From the NCBI RefSeq assembly GCF_001411555.2, contig NC_049901.1, positions 37,976,964-38,040,963 of the forward strand: a DNA stretch of 64,000 bases, written 5' to 3'. Shown piece by piece: positions 1 to 12,300 of the stretch. Under the pieces are notes generated by a model, which was not told the DNA's origin, did not search any database, and worked only from the letters and a program-made list of their open reading frames with translations. A program made the position numbers and the translations under genes. This DNA is from Juglans regia. Its lineage: Eukaryota > Streptophyta > Magnoliopsida > Fagales > Juglandaceae. Position 1 is the stretch's first letter; each line of letters starts with the position of its first letter.

Positions 1-290
1 AAATGGATGGCGAAGGGAATGAATGGGCTGGGATTGGTCCAGCCAGTTTTGGCTGCTCTGTCAGCTCGAAGAAGATAATATTATGCATTGTATTCGTACC
101 TACAATTGAGTTTGAGGTTGTGTTTGTTTAGAATGATAATATTTTCTAATATTTCAACGGTTTACTTGTTTGAGTAGGATTGAAAATATTTGTCAATGGA
201 AAACAACAGATTGGTCAACCAAAAATTACTACCATCTGATTTGTGAACAGAAATAAGATGGTTGAAGGGTAAATTAAATCTCTTTTAGGA
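1..290. other. Intergenic, nothing recognised
   Basis: AT-rich sequence without a convincing reading frame, RNA gene or repeat boundary. It ends where a dispersed inverted-repeat element begins. Confidence 0.5.
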
Positions 291-663
291 GCTTCGTTTG
301 AATAATGAGATGATATGAGAAATTTGTGAATATTAGTAAAATTGTTTGTGAATAATAGTGAAATAATTTGAGTTAAAATGTTCTATTGAGTTTTGAAAAA
401 TGAGAAAAAAAAGTTAAATAAAAATATCATAAAGTTAAAATATTATTTTTTAAAATTATTTTTGTTTTTAAATTTGAAAATGTTGAATTTTTTTTTTTAC
501 GTTTTATTTAGAAGTTTGGAAAAGTTTTAATGATTAGGTAATGATTAGATAAAAAAGTTGAAAATTTAAAATTGAAAATTGTTTGTGTTTAAGTGATATT
601 TAGGAAGAAAATTATGGAAAATTTTTAGATGAAATTATATGAGATGTATTCCCAAACAAGACC
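291..663. repeat. Dispersed GTTTGGAT-type inverted-repeat element, copy 1
   Basis: The left end reads CTTCGTTTGAATAATGAGAT and the right end reads GAGATGTATTCCCAAACAAG, so the ends are roughly inverted. The interior is AT-rich with no coding capacity. At least seven further copies with the same end motifs (GTTTGG, then TGAGATGAGAT, and the reverse at the other end) occur in this window. It is probably a MITE-like family; the superfamily is not assigned. Confidence 0.5.
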
Positions 664-734
664 AAAGTTATTTTTTCCATCTCTTTGTGAACGGTATGGA
701 TCTCAAAAGTACTCATTCTTCTTCATCTCTTTCT

Positions 735-3700
735 TCTTCTTTTTTTTAAAGGAAACATCAACTTCTCATTAGTGAAATAAAACATTACAACTGTTGGTCA
801 ACCCAAATTGGCTGCCGAATACATGTTGGAAAACTATCCCACCAAACATCTTGAACATTAAAAGCAAACCTTGCAAGTTTATGAGATTCTACATTTGACT
901 CTCTAAAAGCATGAAGGATTGAACAACTTTGGAAACCTGCTGATGAGGTGTTGAATATCTTGGACAATATGACCCATCATTGTAGAGGAATCTGTTTGAT
1001 CTTGAATATCCTTTACCACAATTAGAGAATCACTCTCAATTTGTAACTCTTGTAAACCCAATGGAATGCAAAGCTGGAGGCCCCTCAAGACTGCAATAAG
1101 TTCAATCTCATAGGAATCAATCACTGCCAATTCTCTCTTTGAGCAAGTCATAAGCACTTCACCCTTACTATCTCTTGAAACTACTCTCACTCATGTTATT
1201 CCTGCTTCATGAAAAACAGCTCCATCAACATTCAACTTAACTACATCAGTAGGTGGAGGCATCCATTTTGTAAATCTGCTAACTGTGTTTGGATGTTCTG
1301 TTTTAATAGAGTTGCAGAATTTTTCCATTGAAAGTGCCTGTGTAATCACCCAATCTAGACTAAGTGTTTTTCCTCATTAATCCATTGATTTCTCTTATAC
1401 CAGAAGTTCCAAGCAATGAGCAACATCAGTTCCTAATATGCTTTTGTTTTGCCTTCTTGATTTAATCTCAGAAATTCCCCAAACAGCAACTATGAGTCTG
1501 CGGCTTGCAAGCAAGGAAAGTGCCTCTTCCAGCATACAACTTGTTGATCACATCGATACAAGGCATGAAGAGTATTCTCTAGTTCTTTTAAACATAATCT
1601 GCATACATCCTTTTCCACTGATCTTCTTTGTTTCAAATTCACCATGGTTGGTAATCCCTCCACACAAGCCCTCCATGAAAAGACTATCACCTTATTTGGA
1701 ATACTCAAACTCCAAATGAATTTGCATAGCTTATTTTGACTGTTCGTATTCGAAAATTCTGCCTGGTCTTCTCCCCTCTTCATAGTTGTAAATAGTCTAT
1801 ATGCACTCTTCACAGAATAATTCTCTTTCCTCTCCATAGTCTAGATCAAACTATCTTCATGTTGTTCAGAACTTAATACAATTTTGAGGACTGCATCTAC
1901 AGCATTAGGTGGCAGTAAACTTCTTACTTTGGAGACATCCCACCATCTAGTTTGTGAATCAATCAGTGAAACCACTTTTGCACCAGCATCCTCATTGACA
2001 TTCTCATTCACAAAACTTCTTAATTCTTTAAAATCTGGAATCCAAGAATCATTCCAAATTTCAACACTTCTTCCATTGCCAACCCTTCATTTGCAACCAT
2101 GTGATAGTTTGTCCTTAACTGACCATATACCTTGCCATGTATAGGAACTGTTATGTCCCTTCTTTGAATCCAAGAACCTGCCATTTGGAAAGTATTTAGC
2201 CTTGTAAACCTTGTAAAACAGACTATCTTCAATATGCATAAGTCTACATCCTTGTTTAGCTAATAAGGCATCATTGAAAATTCTGAAATCCTTGAAACCC
2301 ATACCCCATTTGTTCTTTGGTTTGCACATCCTCTTCCAACTGATCCAATGGATTCTTTTCTCTTCTTTTTTTTGATCCCACCAAAAACTTGCCATAATTT
2401 GCTCAAGCTCATTACACAAAGATGAAGGCAGCTTAAAACAACTCATAGAATAGGATGGTATTGATAAAGCCACTGCCTTGATTAGTATTTCTTTTCCTCA
2501 TTGAGACAAGAGTTTATCCTTCCAATTCTGCAGTTTGAGCCAAACCTTATGCTTAATATCAGAAAAAGCAGAAGACTTACCTCTTACAATCATTGGCATG
2601 AGTCCTAAATGTCTTTCATACTGTTCAAAGCTTTGTATCCCCCACAATTGTAGCAGATCTGTCCTTCTTTCATTAGACACATTCCCACTGAAGATCACTG
2701 TTGCTTTGTCTCTATTTATTTATTTTCTGCCCAGAAGCAAATTCATAAACTTGTAAAAGCTCATGCACTGCCATATTTTCATTGAGGTTAGCCTTACAAA
2801 ATAAAACACTACTATCAGCAAACAAAAGATGATTTACTAAAGGGGCCACTCAACACACTTTAATCCCACTAATCTGTCTTATTTCAGTAGCCTTATTGAA
2901 AAGAGTAATGAGGCCTTTAGTACACAACAAAAATAAGTAAGGGGATAAAGAATCTCCCTGCCTCACACCTTTTGTTGGATAAATTGGTCATTTTGGCTCA
3001 CCATTTATGAGTATAGAGAAACTCATTGACTTAACACAAAACATTACCATATCAATCTACTTACTAGCAAATCACATCTGTTGCATCACCTCCTCCAAAT
3101 AATTTCATTCTAGCCTATCATAGGCTTTGCGCATGTCAAGCTTGAGGGAAATGACCCTTCTTTTCCTACCTTTTTATTCCTTAAGTAATGGACCATTTCA
3201 TATGCCACTAATATGTTATTAGAAGTGATTCTTCTAGGAACAAAAGTTGTTTGAGACTTTGAGATAATATTAGGCAGAATCTGTTTAAGCCTATTAGCTA
3301 AGACTTTGGAAATTATTTTATAAACTACATTGCAAAGACTAATAGGCCTATACTCACTCACTTTAACATGTTTTTTGGTTTTAGGAATCAAAGGTGTGAT
3401 TCAAAGAACCTAGAAAGTGACCATCATTCAATGCTCTCAGCACAGTTGAGGTAACTGAGCTCCCCACAATATTCCAATATTGTAGAAAAATATTGGAAGC
3501 ATTCCATCAGAACTTGGAGCCTTTGTTGGATTCATTTCCTTCAAAACATCTTCAACCTCCTTTGTTGTAAAAGAGCTTGTTAGAATCTCATTCATATCAG
3601 TTGTTACTCTGCCATGTAAATCTGCAAGAAAGCCCATCTGCCCCCTTGTTCTGAGTTTGCTGTGAACATATCCTGAAAATAGTGCATAACAAGCTCATCA

Positions 3701-4660
3701 TTTTCCTCCCCCTCTTTCCACATACCTGAATTTGTTTGAAGCCTTAGAATCTGATTCTTCCTCCTTCTGTGAGTAGCTTTCCTATGGAAAAACTTTGTGT
3801 TGTGATCACCCTCCTTTAACCACAAAACCTTTGACCTTTGCCGCCACATGATCTCAGCCCTTTCCAACCAAACTTGCAACTCATCTCTAGCCTGTTGTAA
3901 ACCTTCCATATCTTGTGAACTTGATGCACTTTTTTGAAGTTCAAGCAATCGAGCTTGTCCTTGAGAAACTTTTGCTTGCACATTCCTAAAGGATTGCTTA
4001 ATCAATTTAGTCAAATTCTCACTGCACACTAACAACTTGTATATAAGATCTTCCATTGCTCCTGTTCCATTAATGGCCTGCTAAGATCTATCAATTACTC
4101 TTGAACATTCTTGATCTTTAATCCACATAGCCTCAAACCTAAAGGGTTTCAATCCTCTTTTCCTTCTACTTCCCCCATCAAGCTGCATTATAATAGGACA
4201 GTGATATGAATATGTTGCAGCTCCATGAACTACTCAAGCAAATGGAAACAAAGAATTCCACTGTTCATTGGCCATAAATATGTCCAAGTCTTTCAAAAAT
4301 ATATTTGCCTTCATCCTTATTGTTCCACCAAGTGAATTTTGATCTTGAAAAACCCATATCAGCCAGTTCACAGTCACTAACTACCTATCTAAAGTCCTCC
4401 ATTTTTTTTTCAGGTTTTTTTCTGCCCCCACATTTCTCATTTCTTTGCAACAGTTCATTGAAATCTCCAAAAACTAGCCAAGCATTGCCTTTTCTCTTCA
4501 TTGACCTCAAGAGATTCCAAATCTCATGTCTTCTTGTTGTCTCAGGATGGCCATACAGACATGTCATCTACCACACAATACTGCCCCTACTCACTTCAGA
4601 TACTTGAGCATTAATGTGAAAATTTGAATAACTCAAAATGGTGATCATGCGTATAACATG
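735..4660 (-). mobile_element. 5'-truncated L1-type LINE with endonuclease-RT-RNase H remnants
   Basis: Read on the minus strand, the order is endonuclease C-terminus (about 4640-4385), linker (4056-3604), reverse transcriptase (about 3640-2500), RT C-terminal part (2473-2087), zf-RVT zinc-binding region (1837-1490) and RNase H (1190-785). An A-rich tail follows at about 755-735 on the minus strand. This is the usual order of plant L1 LINE ORF2. ORF1 and most of the endonuclease are missing, consistent with 5' truncation during target-primed reverse transcription. No target-site duplication was found. Several frameshifts and stops show it is inactive. Confidence 0.85.
785..4640 (-). pseudogene. 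LINE ORF2 polyprotein pseudogene
   Basis: Recognisable pieces are the endonuclease core WLVFGDFNELL (within 4567-4385), the RT motif YRPISLCNVVYKIISKVLANR (3391-3110, only part is quoted by key residues YRPISLCN), and MASFWWDQKKEEKRIHWISW (2473-2087). The zinc-binding region with SLSIPNKVIVFSWRA lies at 1837-1490, and an RNase H core ending near VVSRDSKGEVL and ESDSLIVVKD at 1190-903. The catalytic YADD-like motif is altered: at about 2808-2822 the minus strand reads FADSSVLF, where the family usually has FADD, so the second catalytic aspartate is lost. There are at least five frame breaks. It would encode a self-mobilising endonuclease/RT if intact and is certainly dead here. Confidence 0.85.
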
Positions 4661-4810
4661 ATTCTTCTCTCCAAAAGTATTACAGTACACTTCAACATCT
4701 TCAAGAACCTAAGTTGTAAATCTTTCTTTCTATGGGGTGAGATAATTAGAAAGTTTATTTCCACATCATGATAATTAAGGTAGATGTGGACGAGCCCATA
4801 CCTACTTAGG

Positions 4811-5172
4811 TGCAGTTTGGATAGGGAGATCAACCAAATGAAATTTTTATCTGATTTCATTTCATTTTATCTCATTCCATCTTATTTTTAAATATAATTC
4901 AAAAACAAAATTTTCAAACTAATCATTACAACTTTTTCAAACTTTCAAATAAAAAATAAAAAACAATTCTAACTTTTTCAAATTTTCAAACAAAAATAAT
5001 ATTATAAAATTATATTCTTATAATATTTTAATTTATAATATTTTTTATTTAAATTTTTTTCTCTCATTTTCTAAAATTTAAAAAATACTAAACTCAAATT
5101 ATCTCACTGCTATTTACAAACTATTTTATTACTATTTATAAAATTTTCATCTCATCTCACTATCCAAACTCA
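4811..5172. repeat. Dispersed GTTTGGAT-type inverted-repeat element, copy 2
   Basis: The left end is TGCAGTTTGGATAGGGAGAT. The right end is ATCTCACTATCCAAACTCAT, whose complement reads ATGAGTTTGGATAGTGAGAT. These are good imperfect terminal inverted repeats of about 20 bp around an AT-rich core without an ORF. It lies just 5' of the LINE. Confidence 0.6.
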
Positions 5173-6444
5173 TAAAATTCACATGCTTTTGGAGTCATGA
5201 GAGTACCAATTAAAAGCATTCATAACTTCATCCAAACCGTACAACAAGATCGTTTACTTGAAATAAATAATATCTATTTAGAATAAAAACATAGGTTATT
5301 TTAAGTTATTTCATATTTAACAAGAGAAATGATCAAAATACCTCATATATTTTCTACTCATTTGAAAATGAATACCAAGCTTATGAACTACATAACAAAG
5401 AAAATTTATATTTACAAATCCGTGCAGAGAATTGCGTGACAGTATTTATTTTGAGAGATATTTTAATTTTAAATTTTTCTACCAAATTGAATGCTATCAT
5501 GTCAAAAGTATAAATTTTTTTTGGGATTTTTTTATTTTATTCGGACAGGGGAGTCGAACCTAAGACGTCCATTTTGGAGGTTTGGGTGTTATATAATCAG
5601 GTCATATCATATGCCTTTGACAGAGATATATTGTATTAGATCTTGTAAATTGGGTGGAAATGATGAAAAGTTTGTTTTTATCCAAGTTGTTGAGTTTCAA
5701 CATGCTACCTCAAGAAAATCGAAATGGAAAAAAACAATGTTGTACCCTTCACATATGTAGTAGATTCAGCCAAAAAACTACTGACCATCAACATGCAGGG
5801 GGAAGAAGTTTCCTACCACAACCAGGGAATTGATTCTTTCTTAGGCTTAACTAAATGACGTTTATAGGAAGATGTGGGCAGTTCATATGGTTGGTTACCA
5901 GTTACTTGTTCATCCAAAACTATTAAAACCATTAAACATTTATTTTTAGATTGATGTTCACGAAGATTCACTTTGTTAGGAGTAATCTTTTCCACTCATC
6001 TACTAATTCTGATATTGTGTTCATACATAGTAATAACATCTTATATAATTCGAGCTTGTACCATGATGACGGACTTAATCATTGATCCAGTAATCTCAAG
6101 AATGTTAAGTAATATCTTAACCTTTTAAATCGTAACATTTCATACGAGTGATGCTTTTCTAATGAATAGAAGACAAAATTCAGATTTAGTTTCTTAAAAT
6201 TCATTTGAATTCTAAGAGTTAAGTTGCGTTTGAACAGTGAAATATTTTTAGGTATTATCTGAATAGTAATAAAAATTAATAAAAAAATAATAAATAATAA
6301 TGAAAAGAATATAATAAATAATAAATAATAATAAAATATTTTGAGAAGACATGTACCCAAACTAGAACTTAGAGAAGCTGACAATCATGAATCATCCCCC
6401 GTCCATCTAAACAATTGTCAAGAAGACTGGTAGGTTTATAATAA
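5173..6444. other. Intergenic, no gene seen
   Basis: AT-rich. At 5549-5559 GGAGTCGAACC is an exact complement of a tRNA B-box (GGTTCGACTCC), but no A-box at proper spacing or cloverleaf was found, so at most this is a SINE or tRNA-like relic. A weak match to the GTTTGGAT-type element covers about 6224-6365. Confidence 0.4.
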
Positions 6445-6615
6445 AAGTAATGTTATGTACAGTCGTAGAGTGTATAAATTTTATATAATTATTTTAAAAA
6501 ATAATAAAATTTATTATTAAAAAATTAATTTTTTTATATAAATCTTATATTTATTTATTTATTTTAAAATAACTATACGATACTTTATATTCATGACTAT
6601 AAATATCATTTCTCT
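6445..6615. repeat. Short MITE with ACAGTCGTAGAGTGTATAAA-type ends, copy 1
   Basis: The left end AGTAATGTTATGTACAGTCG is mirrored on the right: the complement of 6615-6580 reads AGAGAAATGATATTTATAGTC, followed by the shared TATAGTTATTTTA. Hairpin-like and non-coding. The same ends recur at about 24079-24254, 57992-58148 and 59217-59402, so this is a local family. Confidence 0.6.
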
Positions 6616-7938
6616 TGTACCGATAAACCTTGCCACAATCTCCTAACCCAAAAAAAAACAGGTTGCTCCGCATTACTGCAAGGGGCCACATGGCATGGCA
6701 GACCATATCTTTCTGATATGGTTTTTGAAAAGCAATGCTGGCACAGCCATGTGAGTGACGTATAATATAATAGAATATAATATAATATAGAATATGCTTC
6801 CTTTCCTACTCATAATATTGTTGTCATCCTTGCCTTATGAGACAATCTTAAGCTTAGCCACGTCAATGACAGCCCATTGCCTTGCCAAATTACTATGATA
6901 TTTTCTGTCACTTATTGCTGTTTTCCCGCGCCAATGATTTTTTTTTTTTAAAGGATCACATATTACTCATAAAAAAGACATATAAATATGACTTAAAAAA
7001 AATCAAATACAAACATTAAAAGCTCCCAACATACTATCGTAATTGATATAATTTAGTCTAGATGACTGATCGTTAAAGACATAAGATTAAGGAATCCATC
7101 GTATACATCTTTGTCTCCGATAAAGAAAAAGTAACCAGACGACAAAATCCATACTCTGACTAAGCGGAGTAGGGTACACTAATCCCATACATTGCCAAAG
7201 TAGAAAGGGGACAACACACCATTCGGACCAAGGTTTGAAAGGATAAAATTTTTAGATTTTTTATTTTTAAAAAAATATAAACAAGACACGAAATAAATTA
7301 TAAGGAAAAACCACTTAAACAACAGAAAAAGATAATGCTCCGACAGCTGCGGTGATGCGTGCAATACACGCGCCTCCAAAAAGAAAACCGCCGACCGATC
7401 TTGGAGGAAAAAGACAATGAACTCTATATCTCTGGCTTTGTGTATGAAAAGTTATATTTATAAGTTGACGTGAATGATACATGATACGACATCATCTCAT
7501 TTGTACAAAAAAACTCAAAATTAATTTAATTTAAAAGTCTTACACCTTACATTTTCACTTAATCGATATATAATTTGTTATTTTTATCATTCTATCTTAA
7601 TGCTTAACTATGTATTTATTTAAATAAATAAAAAATCATATATTAATTTGATAAAAGTGTGTGGTGTAAAACTTACTTGTCACATTCTTCTTTTTTAAAT
7701 CTCTAATAATGGTCATGAGCTTCTTTCTTTTTTAAATCTCTATCTTTTATATTTTGTTTCCTTCTTTTTGGATATAAGTAGCAATCCTACTCTCAAAAAG
7801 AAAAGAAAAGAAAAATCAACCAATTTAGTGTCATGCTAAATTGCTAATATTATAATTAATTACTAAATATTAATTTCATGATGACTAGTTCTACTTATAA
7901 GCTGATGATTTACTTTGAAATAGATTTAGATTTTAAAC
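6616..7938. other. Intergenic, no gene seen
   Basis: AT-rich DNA with poly-T and poly-A tracts. A GC-richer patch at about 7330-7400 has short frames on both strands, but none resembles a known family or shows splice signals. Confidence 0.4.
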
Positions 7939-8116
7939 GAAAAATTCTATTTATCATCTTCTACATCACATTTTAATATGTGACTTTTTATTTTTGTCAT
8001 TATATTTAAATACATACATATTTATGTGTAAATATATATATTTAAATATAAATATAAAATTATCAAATCACATATTATATAGTGTGTGGCGCAGAAGATG
8101 ATAAATAAAATTTTTC
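7939..8116. mobile_element. 178-bp Mutator-type MITE with 9-bp target duplication
   Basis: The ends are inverted repeats of about 45 bp: the left begins GAAAAATTCTATTTATCATC and the complement of the right begins GAAAAATTTTATTTATCATC. The element is bracketed by the perfect 9-bp direct repeat ATTTTAAAC (7930-7938 and 8117-8125). Nine base pairs is the typical target duplication of Mutator-like elements. There is no coding capacity. A related hairpin may lie at about 57370-57600. Confidence 0.7.
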
Positions 8117-8454
8117 ATTTTAAACTTATCTTATCGATCAAATTTTGCCTTGTCAAAAACATGAAAGATGTGGTTTACACATTGACTTACGAATATAATT
8201 TTTCTTCGGTTATATATTTCATCAAATGCAATAACACAAAAGCAGTCTAATAATTTATAGGCCAAAATTGGTGAAGAAGTTAAAGAACCAAAACAAAAAG
8301 ACGAGCTGTCCTCCATGCAAGGACCCAAACACGAAAAGGGTAATACAGAAGGCCAAAACAAAGTTACTGTTAAGATTGACGCGGCAAATGATGAAGATTC
8401 GAATCATAAAGCAGCATCTTCTTCCCTAAAAGAAATTGACGCCTGGTTGGATGG
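8117..8454. other. Intergenic, no gene seen
   Basis: A purine-rich stretch (8270-8450) has a short open frame on each strand, but no recognisable motif and no splice-linked continuation. Confidence 0.35.
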
Positions 8455-8800
8455 TAAAAGCATTTTATTTCATTTTATTTTAATATTTTAATATTATAAA
8501 TATAAATATTTTTTAATTTTTAATTTTTATAATTAATTATTATAAAATTTCAAAACTTTTAAATAAAATATAAAAAATCAAAATTGTTTTTAAATTTTAA
8601 AATAAAAATAATATTAAAAAATTTATATTTTATCCATTTTTTAATTTTATAATATTTTTATTCAATTTTTTTCACTACTTTTTTAAAAACCTATAAAACA
8701 TCTCAATTCAAATCATTTTACAATTATTTACAAATCATTTCATTATTACTTATATCTCATCTCATCTTATCTTGTCTTGTCTTATTTAAAAAATAAGAAT
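8455..8800. repeat. Dispersed GTTTGGAT-type inverted-repeat element, copy 3 (degenerate)
   Basis: The family core is recognisable: CATTTCATTATT followed by CTCATCTCATCTTATCTTG at the right side, with an AT-rich interior. The terminal GTTTGG hexamers have decayed, so the boundaries are approximate. Confidence 0.4.
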
Positions 8801-9314
8801 GTATGATTTTTTTTGTTTGGAAAAATAGAGACTAATCCACACGTGCCACCTTACACGCTTCCAATGCCCCCTCAGTCCTCTCTCAGCCCACCATCGGTGC
8901 ATCACATCTCATCCCCCCAATACAATCTATGCTACCTGTAAATAACAAACCCATTTAACGGTCTCTCCCTCTGAAAAAACAAAAACAAACTTAATTTGGG
9001 CAATAAATTCAAAAAATTAAACAAAACATAATAATTCTGTGGCCTAAAGGTCTCTCTCAGTGACCCCTCCTCCTCCTCCATTTGTAATTTCTCTCTCTCT
9101 CCATGTTCTTCTTACTCTGTCCATGGTGATCTGATGAAGAGGGAGAGATAGTGAAGAGGAGACTCTTTTAGCTGAAAATCTGAAGCTTTGTTTTTTTATT
9201 TTTTTGGTTCTTTTGTGGATGTTTTTGGCGTATTCGAAAGCGCAGGTTCGGAGGGATTAAAGAAACTAGATTTGGTTAGAGAGAGAGAGAGAGAGAGAGA
9301 GAGAGGCAGCGACA
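8801..9314 (+). promoter_or_regulatory. Promoter and 5' UTR region of the glucosylceramide synthase gene
   Basis: This region is GC-richer than its surroundings and contains the G-box-like CACGTG at about 8840 and several CT-rich tracts (for example 9062-9110). A (GA)n microsatellite at about 9279-9305 ends only some ten bases before the start codon, so the leader is polypurine. No clear TATA box could be fixed and the transcription start is not known. Confidence 0.45.
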
Positions 9315-12300
9315 ATGCCTGCAATGGAGGGTTTCGACTTGTTCCTCTTCTCTCTAAGCAGAGCCTTCTGTGGTCCTCTTGCTGTTTTCGTTCAGATCCA
9401 GGTTTGTTTCTCTCTTCCCTTCGCACTTGCGCTTTGTGTGTTTAATTCAGATCTGTAAGTGTTTTGGCTTTCGACAAATTTGTTGAAGGGTAAAAGGGAT
9501 GGGAAATTGTGATTCTCGTTTCTTATTTTTCTGGATTTTCTGTCTGGAATAGAGCCTCATCGCTTTGTTTGGCTGGTTTCGTACGTTTTCTTCCTTTTCT
9601 TTCTAAACAATTACAATCTAATATTCACTTTTTTATTACTTATGTTTCCTACATTTTCTCGGCAACCAAACGGAGGACTAGTTTTTTTCTTTTAATCTTT
9701 CCCTTTATTTTTAATTGGCCGAGCCGTGGTTTTCCGGAAGATTAAAGTTGAGTTTCTCTCTTTTTCTTTATTATGAGACCGAAAACATCCTTCTTCGTTT
9801 ATCATTTGGCATAAAAGAATTTTTTCGAAAACAGTAGAACTTTTCATTATGCTAGTCCGAGATATGGATAGCTCATTCTAGCTAAAGACAGGAAATGAAT
9901 GCCTTTTATGCCCTTTGATAAAGATATTGGTGTCAATTTTAAATTGGGTTATTACCACGACAATGTGTCTCCAATATAACTTTGACAGTTAAATTAGGTG
10001 AAGATGTCATTTTTTTTTCCTTTTCAAAGTACCATAACTCAACATTCAGAGATAAATGTATCTGCTGGCTGTGGCGACTCCTTGAAATCATAGGGTATTG
10101 CTTCATAGTTCTCAATAGCTGTGGTGACTCTCTAAACCGAAAGACAAGAGTCCTTGTTAGTGGAAATGTATTAATAAGGAGATAGAAACTGCACTCCCAG
10201 ATTATAAAATGCTTTCTCAAGATTAAGTCTTAAATTTATTCACTTGAACTGAAAACAATTCCTTAAGTGGTAGATGGAATTAGACTAGCGACAAAAAGGC
10301 TACTGCAAAGATCAATGTTTTGCATAGTTGCATATATTAATCTAGTTTGTCTAGTTCCATCACTGGCATTTCAGCAAAAAATACAGTTTGTACTAGCATT
10401 GGGAATTAAATTCCTTGTTACTACAATATTAATTGGGGAACAGAATTGGGTATTAAATTCCTTGTTGCTATTATATCCATCGAAGAACTAGTTATCTAAC
10501 ATGGTGTTTGTAATGTGGTAGTTCATTCCCCATCTGTTTCTTTAAGATAAACTTATCGAGTTCATTGCGTATTGACTTGTATCCATTTTTTTAACGTAGG
10601 GATGCATGATCTGCTTAACTCTTGCTATTGGGTGGGCTTTTGCAGCTTATGTCAGGTATCAAAATACTATGGATTGAGTTTACTGATAAATTTAGTGACA
10701 TGACGTCTTTGCTTTAATCCTTCTAATAATCTTAGTATAAATAACTCAGTTTCTATTTGAGCTATCTCCAACATCCTCTTCTTTCTCACAGGAATAGGGA
10801 GATCAACCAAATGAAAGATAGTATGCGGCGTGGCAATAGCTTTGCTTTTCTTTATCACGATATTAATGAACTTGAGCACGCTAAACAGGTCAATCTGCCC
10901 AGAGTGTCAGTTGTTATGCCTTTAAAGGGTTTTGGAGAGCACAATCTACACAATTGGAGAAGTCAGGTGAAGAATTATTTGCATTTTTAGTGTGTGCTTT
11001 TAATTACATGGGAAATTGCTACAGATTTCAAATGGGCTTAGTTTTCACGATTTCCTTGTATATATGTCTAGCTCTTGACTAGGTATTCTCTCTTGTATAC
11101 ATATTGTGTACTTAGGCTAGCCTATTTTCCTAATTAATATCAATACTATTTTTACCAAATAAAATAATAAAAAATAAAAAAGTGCATTTTTTTTGTCAAA
11201 AAAAGGGAAAAAAGTCAAGATATGTAAATATAAAATTTTTATACCGTTCCCCACACAAACTATCACCCCCTTCTTAGCTTGCATCCTAAACTACAGAAAG
11301 TTTCAATTTGCACCTAAAACTGCCAATAGGTTCACATTGCATTCTCAATTGAACTATTATCTCTGAACTCTTTGTATTTTATGGTGCAAAGTGAAAAAGG
11401 GACAGTAATTTGTGGGTAAAAAGTGCAATTATCCCATAGATATGTGTGTGTAGCTATGTATTTATACATATATCCTACTGTCACTGTTGACCAGATTATT
11501 TAACATCAATTTTTTTTGGAGCTGATACTTGGGCATTTTAACCATGTTTTGGATTTTCTAATTCTTTTCTTACTTAAATAATTACACATCAAATCCTCGT
11601 ACTTCTTTTACATGTACATTGAACCTTTCCCCCTTAATTGCATACATTTATACTTGTCTGAAGAGTTCACAAGGTTCTGTCTCATGAATGGTTACAGGTA
11701 ACTTCCCTTTATGGCGGTCCTGTAGAATTTCTTTTTGTGGTGGAAAGTACAGAAGACCCTGCTTACCATCCTGTATCTTTGTTAATATCAGATTTTAAGG
11801 TATTTATTTCATGAACTTTATTTACTTCTCTCTTTACATATGCTCTGGCTATATTGAGAAGATACAGCTAGAAGCCTCGAGTACTCTGTGATTGGTTCTG
11901 AATGCCAAAAAGACTGATGTCAAAAAGGAAAACCTTTTCTTTTAATATCTTTAATGAAGAAATGGGTGCATAATCAACTCATTCGAGCTACTTTACCATG
12001 GCTATCCTTCCTCACTTGTATTCATGTTTTATATGCACAGGATGAAGTTGATGCTAAGATTATTGTAGCTGGTTTGTCCACAACTTGTAGTCAGAAAATT
12101 CACAATCAGTTGGTATGTAATATGGTCTTTGCCAATGTACTGATTACTGAAATAATCTTATGAGCTGTATGATTTGAGAATTTACTGTTCCTAGAACATA
12201 TATTTTGTAAGTGCTAGTCATATATAATATAATGCTATTGTGCAGGTTGGAGTGGAGAAAATGCATAATGAGAGCAAATATGTATTATTTTTGGATGATG

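Noticed and set aside
5545..5563. tRNA B-box complement GGAGTCGAACC
   Set aside because: No A-box or cloverleaf could be folded around it; at most a SINE relic.
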